A stretch of 64,000 nt of DNA from contig CP048685.1 in assembly GCA_015698285.1 (NCBI GenBank), forward strand, positions 1,798,001 through 1,862,000, written 5' to 3'. Position 1 is the stretch's first letter; the number at the start of each line of letters is the position of its first letter. The stretch is from Candidatus Nitronauta litoralis (GTDB lineage Bacteria; Nitrospinota; Nitrospinia; Nitrospinales; Nitrospinaceae). The notes beneath the pieces were generated by a model. The model ran no database searches and had not been told where the DNA came from. It saw only the letters and a list, made by a program, of their open reading frames with translations. Shown one piece after another: positions 24,752 through 33,271 of this stretch. Made by a program: the position numbers and the translations under genes.

Positions 24752-25292
24752 GGCAAGTCTGGTTTCTGCCTGTTTATTGACGGCAGTGCTGTTTGGAGAC
24801 TGCCAACAGGTTGTGGCGGAGTCCGATGCTTATATTGAACAAGCAGCTCCACTGGAAGCCGAGGAGGATATTTCGATAAGTCAGTCCGGTCCTTCAGCAC
24901 CGGAATCTGTTCCTCCCGATTATCTGGAGGACCCGGTAGACATATCGAAAATGTCCCTTGTCGGAGCACTTTTGTTTTCAAAGTATGTGCACGAGGTGAA
25001 GGACAAGATATTTAAAAACTGGGGTTCACCGGAAGGCGCGGCGAATGCCCGTTTACTTGCCTCGGTTCGGGTTTTCCCAAAGGGAAACATAGACCACCCG
25101 ACCCTGGTGCAAAGTTCAGGGAATAAAAAATTGGATCATCTGGCCCTTGAAGCCATTCGAGCTTCTGAACCGTTCCCGCCATTTCCAAAGGAACTCAGGG
25201 AACCTAACCTTAAAATTGTCGTCCACTTTGACTATGTCTATTATGAAGAAGAATTCCAGGAAAATGAGCTTTCGAAAGAAGAGTTTTTTTAA
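24732..25292 (+). CDS. Secreted TolA/TonB C-terminal domain protein
   Basis: 186 residues. It has a cleavable-looking signal peptide (about 1-29, ASLVSACLLTAVLFGDC, then VVAES), a short acidic linker and a TolA/TonB C-terminal domain (about 80-175: KIFKNWGSPEG, RVFPKGNIDHPTLVQSSGNKKLD, SEPFPPFPKELREPNLKIVVHF). This domain is closely similar to the end of the preceding tolA gene, so it arose by duplication. It lacks the membrane helix that would couple it to TolQR, so it may be a free periplasmic competitor or partner. It overlaps tolA by 20 bases and the start of tolB downstream. Confidence 0.82.
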   Translation: MFTRKSRASLVSACLLTAVLFGDCQQVVAESDAYIEQAAPLEAEEDISISQSGPSAPESVPPDYLEDPVDISKMSLVGALLFSKYVHEVKDKIFKNWGSPEGAANARLLASVRVFPKGNIDHPTLVQSSGNKKLDHLALEAIRASEPFPPFPKELREPNLKIVVHFDYVYYEEEFQENELSKEEFF

Positions 25293-26616
25293 TCTGCTAC
25301 AAAGCGGTTTATTTATAGCCACATTGATTTTCGGCACGAAGCTGGTTTTTGCGCAATCTGATGTTCTCATTGACCTTTCAATGGAGACCCAGCCGGAAGT
25401 CCGTATTGCTGTGCCTGAATTTGAACAGTTAAAGGGCAGCAGTGATTCCAGCGGTCTGGGTCGTGAGGGTCGCGAAATTCTAGAGAACGATCTCAAGTTG
25501 TTTGAGTTGTTTCAGCCCGTACGCCACAGCGCCTACAGTTCGCAGGCTTCTCGAGAGCGTGGAACTGGCAAGGTCGACTATTCCGAATGGAATGGTCTCG
25601 GTGTGCAATGGTTGATTAAGACCCAGTACCAGGTTGCCAGTTCCGGCAGCAATGTTTTTATCTTTCGGCTTTATGACGTGGTCAACGAACGTTTCATTGT
25701 AGGCAAACGGTATCGGGGCAAGCGCCAGTGGGTCAGGCGTATGATGCATCGCTTTGCAGACGAAGTCATGGCTCAATTGACCGGCAAGCGTGGGGTTGCG
25801 GAAACCCAGATCGCTTTTCTGGCGCAGCAGGGAAAAAGTGGAAAAGAAATGTATGTGGTGGATTTCGATGGTTACAACTTGAAGAAGGTGACGCGTGAAC
25901 AATCGGTCATGCTGGCGCCCGACTGGTCTCCGGATGGGAAAGCCATTGTGTTTACTTCCTATCGCGATCACAACCCTGATCTGGTGATGGTTGATCGCTC
26001 AGGTAAAAAACGGAAAGTGTTGTTGCAACTTCCCGGTCTTAACAGCGCGCCCGCGTGGTCTCCCGATGGAGAGAAAATTGCGCTGGTGCTCAGTAAGGAT
26101 CAAAACTCCGAGATTTATCTGCTCGACAAATTTGCTAATCTCAAACGGCTCACCAAGCACTTCAATATCGACACTTCCCCGGCGTGGTCTCCGGACGGAA
26201 GAAAAATTGCTTTCGCTTCGGACCGATCCGGAACCGGTGCTCCACAGATTTTTATTATGGATGCCCGTTCGGGCGATAGTGGTGGGGTGAAGCGGATTTC
26301 ATTTTCTGCTTCCTATAATGACAATCCGGCGTGGTCACCAACCGGTGACAAGATTGCCTATACCGCTTTAGTGAACCGCAAGTTCCAGGTCAAGATATAC
26401 GATCTGGAAAAAAACCAGACTTATGACCTGACGACCGGAGGGGGAAATAAAGAAGCGCCAGCCTGGTCCCCGGATGGACAGTTTGTGGCCTACCGGGTGG
26501 AAAAAGGCGGAAACTCGACCATCCATATTAAACGTGTGGGATCGAAAAAAAGCCGTTCCTTGACGTTTCCGCCGTTGACAGCGTTGAGTCCAACCTGGTC
26601 ACCCTATTCACGGTAG
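25240..26616 (+). CDS. tolB: Tol-Pal system beta-propeller protein TolB
   Basis: About 458 residues from ATG 25240; ATG 25264 is an alternative and the true start is uncertain because the gene overlaps its predecessor by 50 bases. It has a signal peptide (FFNLLQSGLFIATLIFGTKLVFAQ), an N-terminal TolB domain (VRIAVPEFEQL, LGVQWLIKTQYQV), then six propeller blades each with a W-S-P-D-G motif (DWSPDGKAIVF, AWSPDGEKIAL, AWSPDGRKIAF, AWSPTGDKIAY, AWSPDGQFVAY, TWSPYSR). It is periplasmic and interacts with Pal and TolA. Confidence 0.95.
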   Translation: MMKKNSRKMSFRKKSFFNLLQSGLFIATLIFGTKLVFAQSDVLIDLSMETQPEVRIAVPEFEQLKGSSDSSGLGREGREILENDLKLFELFQPVRHSAYSSQASRERGTGKVDYSEWNGLGVQWLIKTQYQVASSGSNVFIFRLYDVVNERFIVGKRYRGKRQWVRRMMHRFADEVMAQLTGKRGVAETQIAFLAQQGKSGKEMYVVDFDGYNLKKVTREQSVMLAPDWSPDGKAIVFTSYRDHNPDLVMVDRSGKKRKVLLQLPGLNSAPAWSPDGEKIALVLSKDQNSEIYLLDKFANLKRLTKHFNIDTSPAWSPDGRKIAFASDRSGTGAPQIFIMDARSGDSGGVKRISFSASYNDNPAWSPTGDKIAYTALVNRKFQVKIYDLEKNQTYDLTTGGGNKEAPAWSPDGQFVAYRVEKGGNSTIHIKRVGSKKSRSLTFPPLTALSPTWSPYSR

Positions 26617-26992
26617 AAAAAAGTGGTGAGGTCCAAAACTTTTGAAAAATCAGGGGTTTCAGCCCTCTTACATTTACAAGGGGAATAAATATGTTTACGT
26701 AGAAGGGCTTGTACGAAAACCCGATTTGCTTTAAAATAATGGCTGGGTACCCGCAACCCTTTGAATTAATTGCTTGTGACGAATCCCCGGAAAAGGGGTG
26801 TGTGGGTTTCCCAATCTCCCGCGGGGAGTGGTTTAATGAGGTTAAATTTCTTAAAATTTGTTTAAATTAATATTTCCAGTTTGACGGAAATCTGGATCAT
26901 GGTTCGGCCTCCAGATACGGGTCGGATACCCGGTGTGGATAGGCTGTTCTCTTGGATTTCCAACTTTCAAATTTTCAAAGAGGTCCAAAGCT

Positions 26993-28027
26993 ATGAAGTT
27001 GACGACGAAGAAAAGTTTTACAAGAAGCATTATCGGTCTTGGAATGGCACTGCTGGTAACGGGATTTGCCGCAGGGTGCTCCAAGCAATTGTTACCGCCT
27101 GAGATTGAGGCAAATAATGGCGGCTCCGGCATGATGACCGGGCTGTCTGATAATGGCGGCGGCATCAATGAGGGTAATGTTGGAGGCGGAAATGCCGGTG
27201 GAAGCGGAAGCCCGATTGAAGGTGGTTCTGCAGGACAGGGTTTTAATATCAATGAGCAGAATGAAGGTTTTTCTGGAAGCAGTGGTTCCAACGGTGCCGG
27301 TGACCCGATGTTTATTCAGGAAGGAAATATTGCCGAAAGTGACATGGGTCATGCAGGCTCCGGACCTGAATTCTCTGGCAGCGGTGATCAGGATTTCGGT
27401 TCAGGCTCCGGGATGCCTGGAGATGGATATACCGGGAAAGCTCCGAGGGATGGCATGGCCTCTTCGGATTCAAGTGGCGGTTCGTTCGATAATTTCGGCA
27501 CAGGAGCCCAGGCTGGTGGTACCGGGCCTCTTGGAGAGGGCACTTCGAAACTGGATCATCCGGCTGGAACCCATCATCCTTTTCATGAAGGTCCAAACGG
27601 TGGCTCCACAGGATCTTCCGTAGGTGCTGGTAGCTCTGGGGGTATGGGAGGCATGGATCCACAAGAAGCCCGTCTGGCAGATTTTACTGATACCACGGAT
27701 TTGAGTGATATCCATTTTGCCTACGATCAATACGATCTTACAGAGGAAAGTAAGCAGATTCTGCGCACCAATGCTGAATGGATGAAGTCCAATCCGTCGG
27801 CTCGAATCGAAATTCAGGGGCATTGTGATGAACGCGGAACAAATAACTACAATCTCGGACTGGGTGAACGCCGTGCTCTGAGCACCAAGAAATTCCTCAC
27901 AGCCCTGGGTGTTGATGCCAACCGCATTTTTACCATCAGCTATGGCGAGGAAAAACCATTTTGCTTTGATAGCAATGATGCCTGCTGGAATGAAAACCGG
28001 CGCGCTCATTTCATGGTTGCTCGTTAG
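26993..28027 (+). CDS. pal: Peptidoglycan-associated lipoprotein Pal with a long Gly/Ser linker
   Basis: 344 residues from ATG 26993 (GAGGT nine bases upstream). The lipobox GFAAGC places the lipidated Cys at 29. Residues 35-225 are Gly/Ser/Asn/Asp-rich low complexity. Residues 235-344 are an OmpA-like peptidoglycan-binding domain: IHFAYDQYDLTEES, RIEIQGHCDERGTNNYNLGLGERRA, ISYGEEKP and ENRRAHFMV. Typical Pal is about 170 residues, so the linker doubles its length. A gap of 376 bases separates it from tolB, with small GC hairpins but no clear promoter; a strong terminator follows. Confidence 0.93.
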   Translation: MKLTTKKSFTRSIIGLGMALLVTGFAAGCSKQLLPPEIEANNGGSGMMTGLSDNGGGINEGNVGGGNAGGSGSPIEGGSAGQGFNINEQNEGFSGSSGSNGAGDPMFIQEGNIAESDMGHAGSGPEFSGSGDQDFGSGSGMPGDGYTGKAPRDGMASSDSSGGSFDNFGTGAQAGGTGPLGEGTSKLDHPAGTHHPFHEGPNGGSTGSSVGAGSSGGMGGMDPQEARLADFTDTTDLSDIHFAYDQYDLTEESKQILRTNAEWMKSNPSARIEIQGHCDERGTNNYNLGLGERRALSTKKFLTALGVDANRIFTISYGEEKPFCFDSNDACWNENRRAHFMVAR

Positions 28028-28068
28028 TCGTTTCACCGACAACACTATCATTAGTTCTCTTCGTCGTT

Positions 28069-28109
28069 CGGCCGCAATGGGGATGTTCTCATTGCGGCCG
28101 ATTTTTTTT
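28069..28109 (+). terminator. Strong rho-independent terminator after pal
   Basis: CGGCCGCAATG (28069-28079) pairs perfectly with CATTGCGGCCG (28090-28100), a 10-base loop between them, followed by A then eight T (28102-28109). It closes the tolQ-to-pal cluster. Confidence 0.93.
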
Positions 28110-28437
28110 GCCCTGTCCGGTGTGCGTTAAGATGCCTGTAATCGTTCAAGAAATTTTTTTGACGCCAAATAACACCTCATCTGTTGAGAAAGAAAAGTCA
28201 GTTTCCCGGTTTTCTCCAAAAGTCAGGCTGGGCCTTCAATTTAGCTGACTTTAGATTTTAGAATCTTCAGGCATTTCGTGGTACGCTAAAAATTCTCAGG
28301 GGATTTCCCCGGCAATTAATTAAATTCAATCCCCACCGCAGCAAAGAACCAAACTTAAACCTCAAGAATGTCTGTTCCATGTTTCCCGTCAGCGGTGCGC
28401 AAGCACCCCATCGTCAACTCCTTTCCGGAAGTGAACT
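28110..28437. other. Non-coding gap upstream of the coiled-coil gene
   Basis: About 330 bases after the pal terminator. A TTGACG-like hexamer occurs near 28158 without a good -10 partner. Nothing else is recognisable; the downstream gene therefore probably has its own promoter here. Confidence 0.35.
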
Positions 28438-29976
28438 ATGAAACGCCTTTTTAACTTTTTTTGGATCTGTACTTTCCTGTCTTTGGTTTTGGGGGTGAAT
28501 CCCTCTTCAGCCCAGTTATTTGGCAGTGATGAAAAAAACTGGGAGAAAGTTTTAATTGAACTAAAAAAAATTAATGCCCGGCTGGTGTCATTGCACAACA
28601 AGGATTTGCCGACGTTGCACCACAATCAGGCTGAAATGATGGATCAGGTTGGAAGCCTGCGCAGCATGTTGCCTTCTATCCAGGGAAAAATGGAAGAACT
28701 GAGATCCAACCAGTCGGAGCAATTGACTTCGGTGCAGGCACGTATTGGGCAGATCGAAACGTTCGTTCAGGGTGAAATGACCCGGCAGGCGGACCTGCAA
28801 AAAGGCGAGATGAACGGATTTAAAGTCGATGTGGCTGCTAAATTTGACCAACTCCGCCAGGGGATGGCGCAGGATATGGAGCAACTCGCCGCATCCAACC
28901 AGGGTCAGTTCGATCAGATGACCCAGAATAACCAGGCCGCGCTGGATGCGATGAAGCTCCAAATGGACAAGCAGGCCGACATGACCGTAAAAGTAATCGG
29001 CCAACTGACCAAAATTGTGGACGCCAATGCCAATCAGTTCCAAACACTCAATACCCGTCTGGACAGTCTTCAGCAAATGATTACCGCTAACTCTCAGGCA
29101 TTGAATGCAGGTTTTGTTTCGATTGAATCCAATAATCGCGTGGTCAACGCCAACACGGATACCATCACCCGTGTACTCAAAAAAGGATTCACGGAACAGG
29201 AAAAAGTCCAAGCCGCTGTCGCTTCCATTGGTACTGAAATGTCCAAGGCCGGAGGGAATATCAAGTTGACACGGGATGCTATCGGAGCACTCAAGGACAT
29301 ACTCGATCCCAAACTGGATGTGATAGCCAATGGCCAGGCGGCCTTACAATCCAATATGCTGGGTGGACAAAAACATATCGCTGACCAGGTAGGAGCGATA
29401 CAGTCCGGTCAGGTACAAATCACCGAGCGTTTTAACAAACTGGTCGAAACAACCCAGGCGATGCTAACGCGTTCCGGCCAGGTGGGAGAACGGCTGAACC
29501 AGCTTGGAGGAAAGCTTGAAACGGGTCAGGGCGATGTGCAGTTGAACAACCAGAAGCTGGGGAAACTCATTGACATCCTGAAAGCCATGGCGCAGGAGCA
29601 ACAGAAGTTTGACCACTTGATCACAGGCCAGGGTCAGATCCAAACAGCCCTCGCAGGAGACAAACAGAAGATCGAGAATATAATCCTCGGCCTCGGGCAG
29701 GTTCACAAGATGGTTTCGGGTGAAGAGCAGAAGTTGAACCAGCTGATCAATGGGCAGAACGAAGTTCGTAAAGCGGTCATCGCTTCTTCTGCGCAATCCG
29801 GGCAGGTGTTGTCGGCAAGTCTGCAGGTGGAAAAAGCGGTGTCCGGAACTTCCGCAAGGATGGAACAAATCCTCAAAGGCAATCAGGTATTCAAGGATGC
29901 TCTCGTTGATTTAAGGAAGAAAGCTAATGTCAACATTTCACGTAATGATGCTATCCTTAAGGCCCTGAAACCGTAG
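28438..29976 (+). CDS. Large periplasmic coiled-coil protein
   Basis: 512 residues. A signal peptide (FFWICTFLSLVLGVNPSSAQ, residues 7-26) is followed by an almost wholly helical protein, Gln-rich, with repeated G-Q and L-x-x-I patterns (for example LITGQGQIQTALAG, ILGLGQVHKMVSG, LINGQNEVRKAV spaced about 28 residues). No known enzymatic domain is recognised. Its place directly after tolB-pal, where many genomes carry the coiled-coil/TPR protein CpoB (YbgF), suggests a related envelope function, but it lacks visible TPRs. GGAAGTG lies before the ATG. Confidence 0.78.
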   Translation: MKRLFNFFWICTFLSLVLGVNPSSAQLFGSDEKNWEKVLIELKKINARLVSLHNKDLPTLHHNQAEMMDQVGSLRSMLPSIQGKMEELRSNQSEQLTSVQARIGQIETFVQGEMTRQADLQKGEMNGFKVDVAAKFDQLRQGMAQDMEQLAASNQGQFDQMTQNNQAALDAMKLQMDKQADMTVKVIGQLTKIVDANANQFQTLNTRLDSLQQMITANSQALNAGFVSIESNNRVVNANTDTITRVLKKGFTEQEKVQAAVASIGTEMSKAGGNIKLTRDAIGALKDILDPKLDVIANGQAALQSNMLGGQKHIADQVGAIQSGQVQITERFNKLVETTQAMLTRSGQVGERLNQLGGKLETGQGDVQLNNQKLGKLIDILKAMAQEQQKFDHLITGQGQIQTALAGDKQKIENIILGLGQVHKMVSGEEQKLNQLINGQNEVRKAVIASSAQSGQVLSASLQVEKAVSGTSARMEQILKGNQVFKDALVDLRKKANVNISRNDAILKALKP

Positions 29977-30080
29977 GACCTGTTGAGTCACGGGCGGAAG
30001 CAGCACGTACAGCAACAAGTCGCTGATGTTTTTTAACAGGGCATGAAGGTGCTGCCCTCTTCAAAATTTTTTGCTGCACT

Positions 30081-31460
30081 ATGGCACGAACAAAAACTGA
30101 ATACGTTTGCCAGAGCTGTGGTCACAAAGTCCCCAAGTGGCTAGGCAAGTGCCCGGAGTGCGGCGATTGGAACACCTTTGCCGAGGAGGTCACTCGCCCA
30201 GCCTCTTCCTCTGCTAAACTGCGCAGCCGTTCCAACACTACCGCGCCTCCCAAAGTAATGTCGATCACGGATGTTGCCCCGGCCTCGTCTACGCGATTAG
30301 GCTCCGGAATCGGCGAACTCGATCGGGTTCTGGGCGGCGGCCTGGTCCCCGGTTCCCTGATCCTTCTGGGTGGTGATCCAGGGATTGGAAAATCTACTCT
30401 GGTGTTGCAAAGCCTGTTTGAAATGGCCAATGCAGGCAATCCGGTACTCTATGTTTCCGGCGAAGAATCTCCCGAACAAATCCAACTGAGAGCCAGCCGG
30501 CTCAACCGCCTTTCCGAAAACTTTCGCGTTTTTTCTGAAATCTGCCTGGAAGATATTCTTCGTGTTCTTGATGAAGAGAACCCGTCTGTTCTTGTGCTCG
30601 ATTCCATTCAGACTTTTCACACAGCAGATCTCCCTTCAGCTCCGGGCAGTGTGGGGCAGGTGCGCGAGGTGGCTTTCAAGGTATTTCAGGAATGCAAAAG
30701 CCGCGGACTGCCAGTCTGGATCATCGGTCACATTACAAAAGAAGGAGCGATTGCCGGACCCAAATCGCTTGAGCATATTGTCGACACGGTGCTCTACTTC
30801 GAAGGGGAACGCGGCAATCATTTCAGAATTTTAAGAGCGATCAAAAATCGTTTTGGCGCAACACCCGAGATGGGGGTGTTCGAGATGAGCGACGAAGGCT
30901 TGAGGCCGGTGGAAAATCCTTCTGAATTGTTTCTGGCGGAACGACCGGCAGAGAGTCCGGGTTCCGTTATTGTCACCACCCTGGAAGGAACGCGTCCACT
31001 GCTGGTCGAAGTGCAGGCCCTGGTCAGCTCCTCCGCATCGGTAGGCATACCCCGCCGCATGGCCTCGGGTGTTGATCCCAACCGCATGTCCCTGCTGGTG
31101 GCCATCCTTGAAAAACGGCTGGGATTGCACTTGCAGGGTGAAGACATTTTCGTCAATATTGCGGGAGGATTAAAAGTGGCGGAACCGGGAATTGATCTCG
31201 GGTTGGCGGTCGCCATCGCCGGCAGTTTTCAGAACAAAGCGATTGATCCTTCGACCGTGTTGATTGGCGAGGTGGGGTTGACCGGAGAGGTACGTTCGGT
31301 AGGTCAGCTTGAAATCCGCTTGCATGAAGCGTCCCGCCTGGGTTTCACCCGTTGTCTGGTGCCCAAGGTGAACAAGAACGCCAACCTCAAGCCGCCAGCC
31401 GGATTACAGTTGGTGCAGGTGGCCTCTCTGGAACAGACTTTCGATACCGTGTTTGAATAG
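30081..31460 (+). CDS. radA: DNA repair protein RadA
   Basis: 459 residues. The N-terminal zinc finger CQSCG...KCPECGDW (residues 10-30) is followed by a RecA-like ATPase with Walker A GGDPGIGKST (Lys104), Walker B VLVLDSIQT, the RadA-specific KNRFG motif (near 250) and a Lon-like C-terminal domain (VNIAGGLKVAEPGIDLGLAVAIAGS). It promotes branch migration during recombination. It is the first of a compact group with ispD nine bases downstream. Confidence 0.96.
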   Translation: MARTKTEYVCQSCGHKVPKWLGKCPECGDWNTFAEEVTRPASSSAKLRSRSNTTAPPKVMSITDVAPASSTRLGSGIGELDRVLGGGLVPGSLILLGGDPGIGKSTLVLQSLFEMANAGNPVLYVSGEESPEQIQLRASRLNRLSENFRVFSEICLEDILRVLDEENPSVLVLDSIQTFHTADLPSAPGSVGQVREVAFKVFQECKSRGLPVWIIGHITKEGAIAGPKSLEHIVDTVLYFEGERGNHFRILRAIKNRFGATPEMGVFEMSDEGLRPVENPSELFLAERPAESPGSVIVTTLEGTRPLLVEVQALVSSSASVGIPRRMASGVDPNRMSLLVAILEKRLGLHLQGEDIFVNIAGGLKVAEPGIDLGLAVAIAGSFQNKAIDPSTVLIGEVGLTGEVRSVGQLEIRLHEASRLGFTRCLVPKVNKNANLKPPAGLQLVQVASLEQTFDTVFE

Positions 31461-31469
31461 GATGAAAAC

Positions 31470-32186
31470 ATGAGCGGTTGGCAACATGTTGCAGCGATCA
31501 TCACCGCAGGCGGACGAGGTGTTCGTATTGGGGGGGATGTACCCAAACAGTTTCTGGAACTGAATGGGAAACCGATCCTCGAACATACACTCGAAAATTT
31601 CAAGACGACCGGTCTGCTCGATGAAGTGGTATTGGTGGTGCCAGCAGACTCGGTAACACAGGTAGAGCAGGACTATAAAAGGTTTGATGGCTGGCTGACC
31701 CGCGTGGTGGCCGGGGGTTCTGAACGACAGGACTCCGTTGGCAACGGGTTGGATGCCCTGGGTCCGGAAGCCGATATCGTGCTGGTTCACGACGGGGTCC
31801 GCCCGTTTGTGACTTACGAGATGCTGTATCAATCCATCGAAACCGCGCACGCGGAAGGTGGTGCAATCTGTGCTATTCCTGTGAGCGACACTTTGAAACG
31901 CGCAGACGAAAAAGGCGTGGTGTCCGAGACGGTGGACCGCCAGGGTTTGTGGCGTATGCAAACTCCACAGACATTTTCCCGTCCGGTTTTAAAAGAAGCA
32001 TTCGACCAGGCCCGGTCCGATGGATTTTATGGCACCGATGAAGGTATGCTGGTAGAACGTATCGGGCGGCCGGTAAAACTGGTGACCGGCTCCGAGTTCA
32101 ATATCAAGATCACCCGTCCTGAAGATCTGGTGCTGGGACAACGCATCGCCGCTTTCTGGCAGGACTATGTGAGGCAGACGCAATGA
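31470..32186 (+). CDS. ispD: 2-C-methyl-D-erythritol 4-phosphate cytidylyltransferase
   Basis: 238 residues. It starts with the nucleotide-binding loop AIITAGGRGVRIGGDVPKQF, followed by LVHDGVRPFVT, VSDTLKRA and WRMQTPQTF, all diagnostic of IspD. It makes CDP-methylerythritol in the MEP isoprenoid pathway, which would feed squalene and hopanoids made by Shc. AGGATG lies seven bases before the ATG. No ispF follows; instead a small membrane gene overlaps the end by four bases. Confidence 0.95.
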   Translation: MSGWQHVAAIITAGGRGVRIGGDVPKQFLELNGKPILEHTLENFKTTGLLDEVVLVVPADSVTQVEQDYKRFDGWLTRVVAGGSERQDSVGNGLDALGPEADIVLVHDGVRPFVTYEMLYQSIETAHAEGGAICAIPVSDTLKRADEKGVVSETVDRQGLWRMQTPQTFSRPVLKEAFDQARSDGFYGTDEGMLVERIGRPVKLVTGSEFNIKITRPEDLVLGQRIAAFWQDYVRQTQ

Positions 32187-32425
32187 AAAGTTTTCTGGTG
32201 GCAATGGCTGGCCTGGTCAGCCTGATATACTTGGTAAATCCAGGCGCAGGAATTATTGAAATCATTCCGGACAACATGCCGATAATTGGTAATCTCGATG
32301 AAGGTACCGCCGCTGCTGTCCTGCTGGCCGCGCTTCGCTATTATGGAGTGGATCTCACCGGTTTTCTCCGTAAGGGAATTAAAGAGCCTGATGAAAAAGA
32401 TTCCCCGGAAAACGACAGGAAATGA
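32183..32425 (+). CDS. Small membrane protein, DUF1232-like
   Basis: 80 residues, overlapping ispD by ATGA. It has an N-terminal hydrophobic segment (FLVAMAGLVSLIYLVNPGAG) and the core IIPDNMPIIGNLDEGTAAAVLLAALRYYG, which resembles the P-x-D-x-I-P-D-x-I-P-x-x-G-x-x-D-D pattern of DUF1232 (YkvA-like) membrane proteins. The C-terminus is charged and cytosolic-looking. The function is unknown. Confidence 0.72.
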   Translation: MKSFLVAMAGLVSLIYLVNPGAGIIEIIPDNMPIIGNLDEGTAAAVLLAALRYYGVDLTGFLRKGIKEPDEKDSPENDRK

Positions 32426-32537
32426 TTTTCATTTGCTCCGCTTCCTCTGAAATGGCATCTAATCCTTGATCAACAAATACGCCATCCGTTACCTGGCCCA
32501 ACTCATTTTTCGAAAAATCACTGGAAGGAGAATCCCC

Positions 32538-32975
32538 ATGTTATCCGTAGGTACAGAAGCCCCCGATTTCCTGGTCAACGATCACAACGGCAACCGCATT
32601 AACCTTAAGGAACTGCGCGGAAAGAAGGTCATCCTCTGGTTTTATCCAAAGGCGGACACCCCCGGCTGTACGATGGAAGGAAAAGGCTTCCGGGATGACT
32701 ATATGAAACTTCAGGCCAAAAACACGCAGGTGTTAGGGGTCAGCCTGGACAATGAAGCCGACAACAAGGCCTTCGCGGAAAAGTTTGAATTTCCTTATCC
32801 GTTGTTGTGTGATGTGGGCCGCGAAATTTCCATGGCGTATCATGCCATTCAGAGCAAGGACGATGGCTACGCCAACCGGATCACTTACGTGATCGACGAG
32901 CAGGGAATAATTGCCGAAGCGATTGAAGAGGTGGACACCAAAACCCATTCCAGTGATTTGTGCTCACGCCTGTGA
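32538..32975 (+). CDS. bcp: Thioredoxin-dependent peroxiredoxin, Bcp/PrxQ type
   Basis: 145 residues from ATG 32538 with AAGGAG eight bases upstream; an earlier frame extension from 32466 is not needed. The thioredoxin-fold core has the active site YPKADTPGCTMEGKGFRD with peroxidatic Cys44. The resolving cysteine five residues later in E. coli Bcp is replaced by Lys, so this is a one-Cys-like or alternative-resolving form; another Cys occurs in LLCDVGREI. It reduces hydrogen and organic peroxides. Confidence 0.93.
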   Translation: MLSVGTEAPDFLVNDHNGNRINLKELRGKKVILWFYPKADTPGCTMEGKGFRDDYMKLQAKNTQVLGVSLDNEADNKAFAEKFEFPYPLLCDVGREISMAYHAIQSKDDGYANRITYVIDEQGIIAEAIEEVDTKTHSSDLCSRL

Positions 32976-33042
32976 GCGGGATGAATTTGTAGAAGATCAA
33001 AATCCTGTATAGGTGGGGATAAATCGAAAGGTTTAATTTTTT

Positions 33043-33124
33043 CCCTCCCCTTGTAAGGGGAGGGTGTGGGAGGGGGCATGAATACAACCTCCCCTGTATC
33101 CTTTCCTATATTAAGGAGAGGAAG
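33043..33124. repeat. Palindromic element, family B
   Basis: 'ccctccccttgtaaggggaggg' then 'gggaggggg...aacctcccctgtat' and a degraded 'cctttcc...ggagagg' arm: the same layout as 21083-21175. It lies in the gap before the DHS-like gene. Confidence 0.75.
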
Positions 33125-33271
33125 TTTAGATAAAATTTCCGTTTTTTTTGATTTATTAATGCTCCGTATTAAATAACACGCATCCCGTAATCTCAGTGAA
33201 TAAACAAAGCCGAGGCTTGACCACCAAGGCCGGGGCAGATACTATACGGGTTTTTTAACACTGGAGTTGAA

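Noticed and set aside
29977-30080. Possible 4.5S/SRP-like RNA ('gggcggaagcagc') or pseudoknot between the coiled-coil gene and radA
   Set aside because: CCTGTT/AACAGG and GCAGCAC/GTGCTGC could pair in a crossing way, but the conserved SRP loop and its tetraloop are absent, so chance pairing is more likely.
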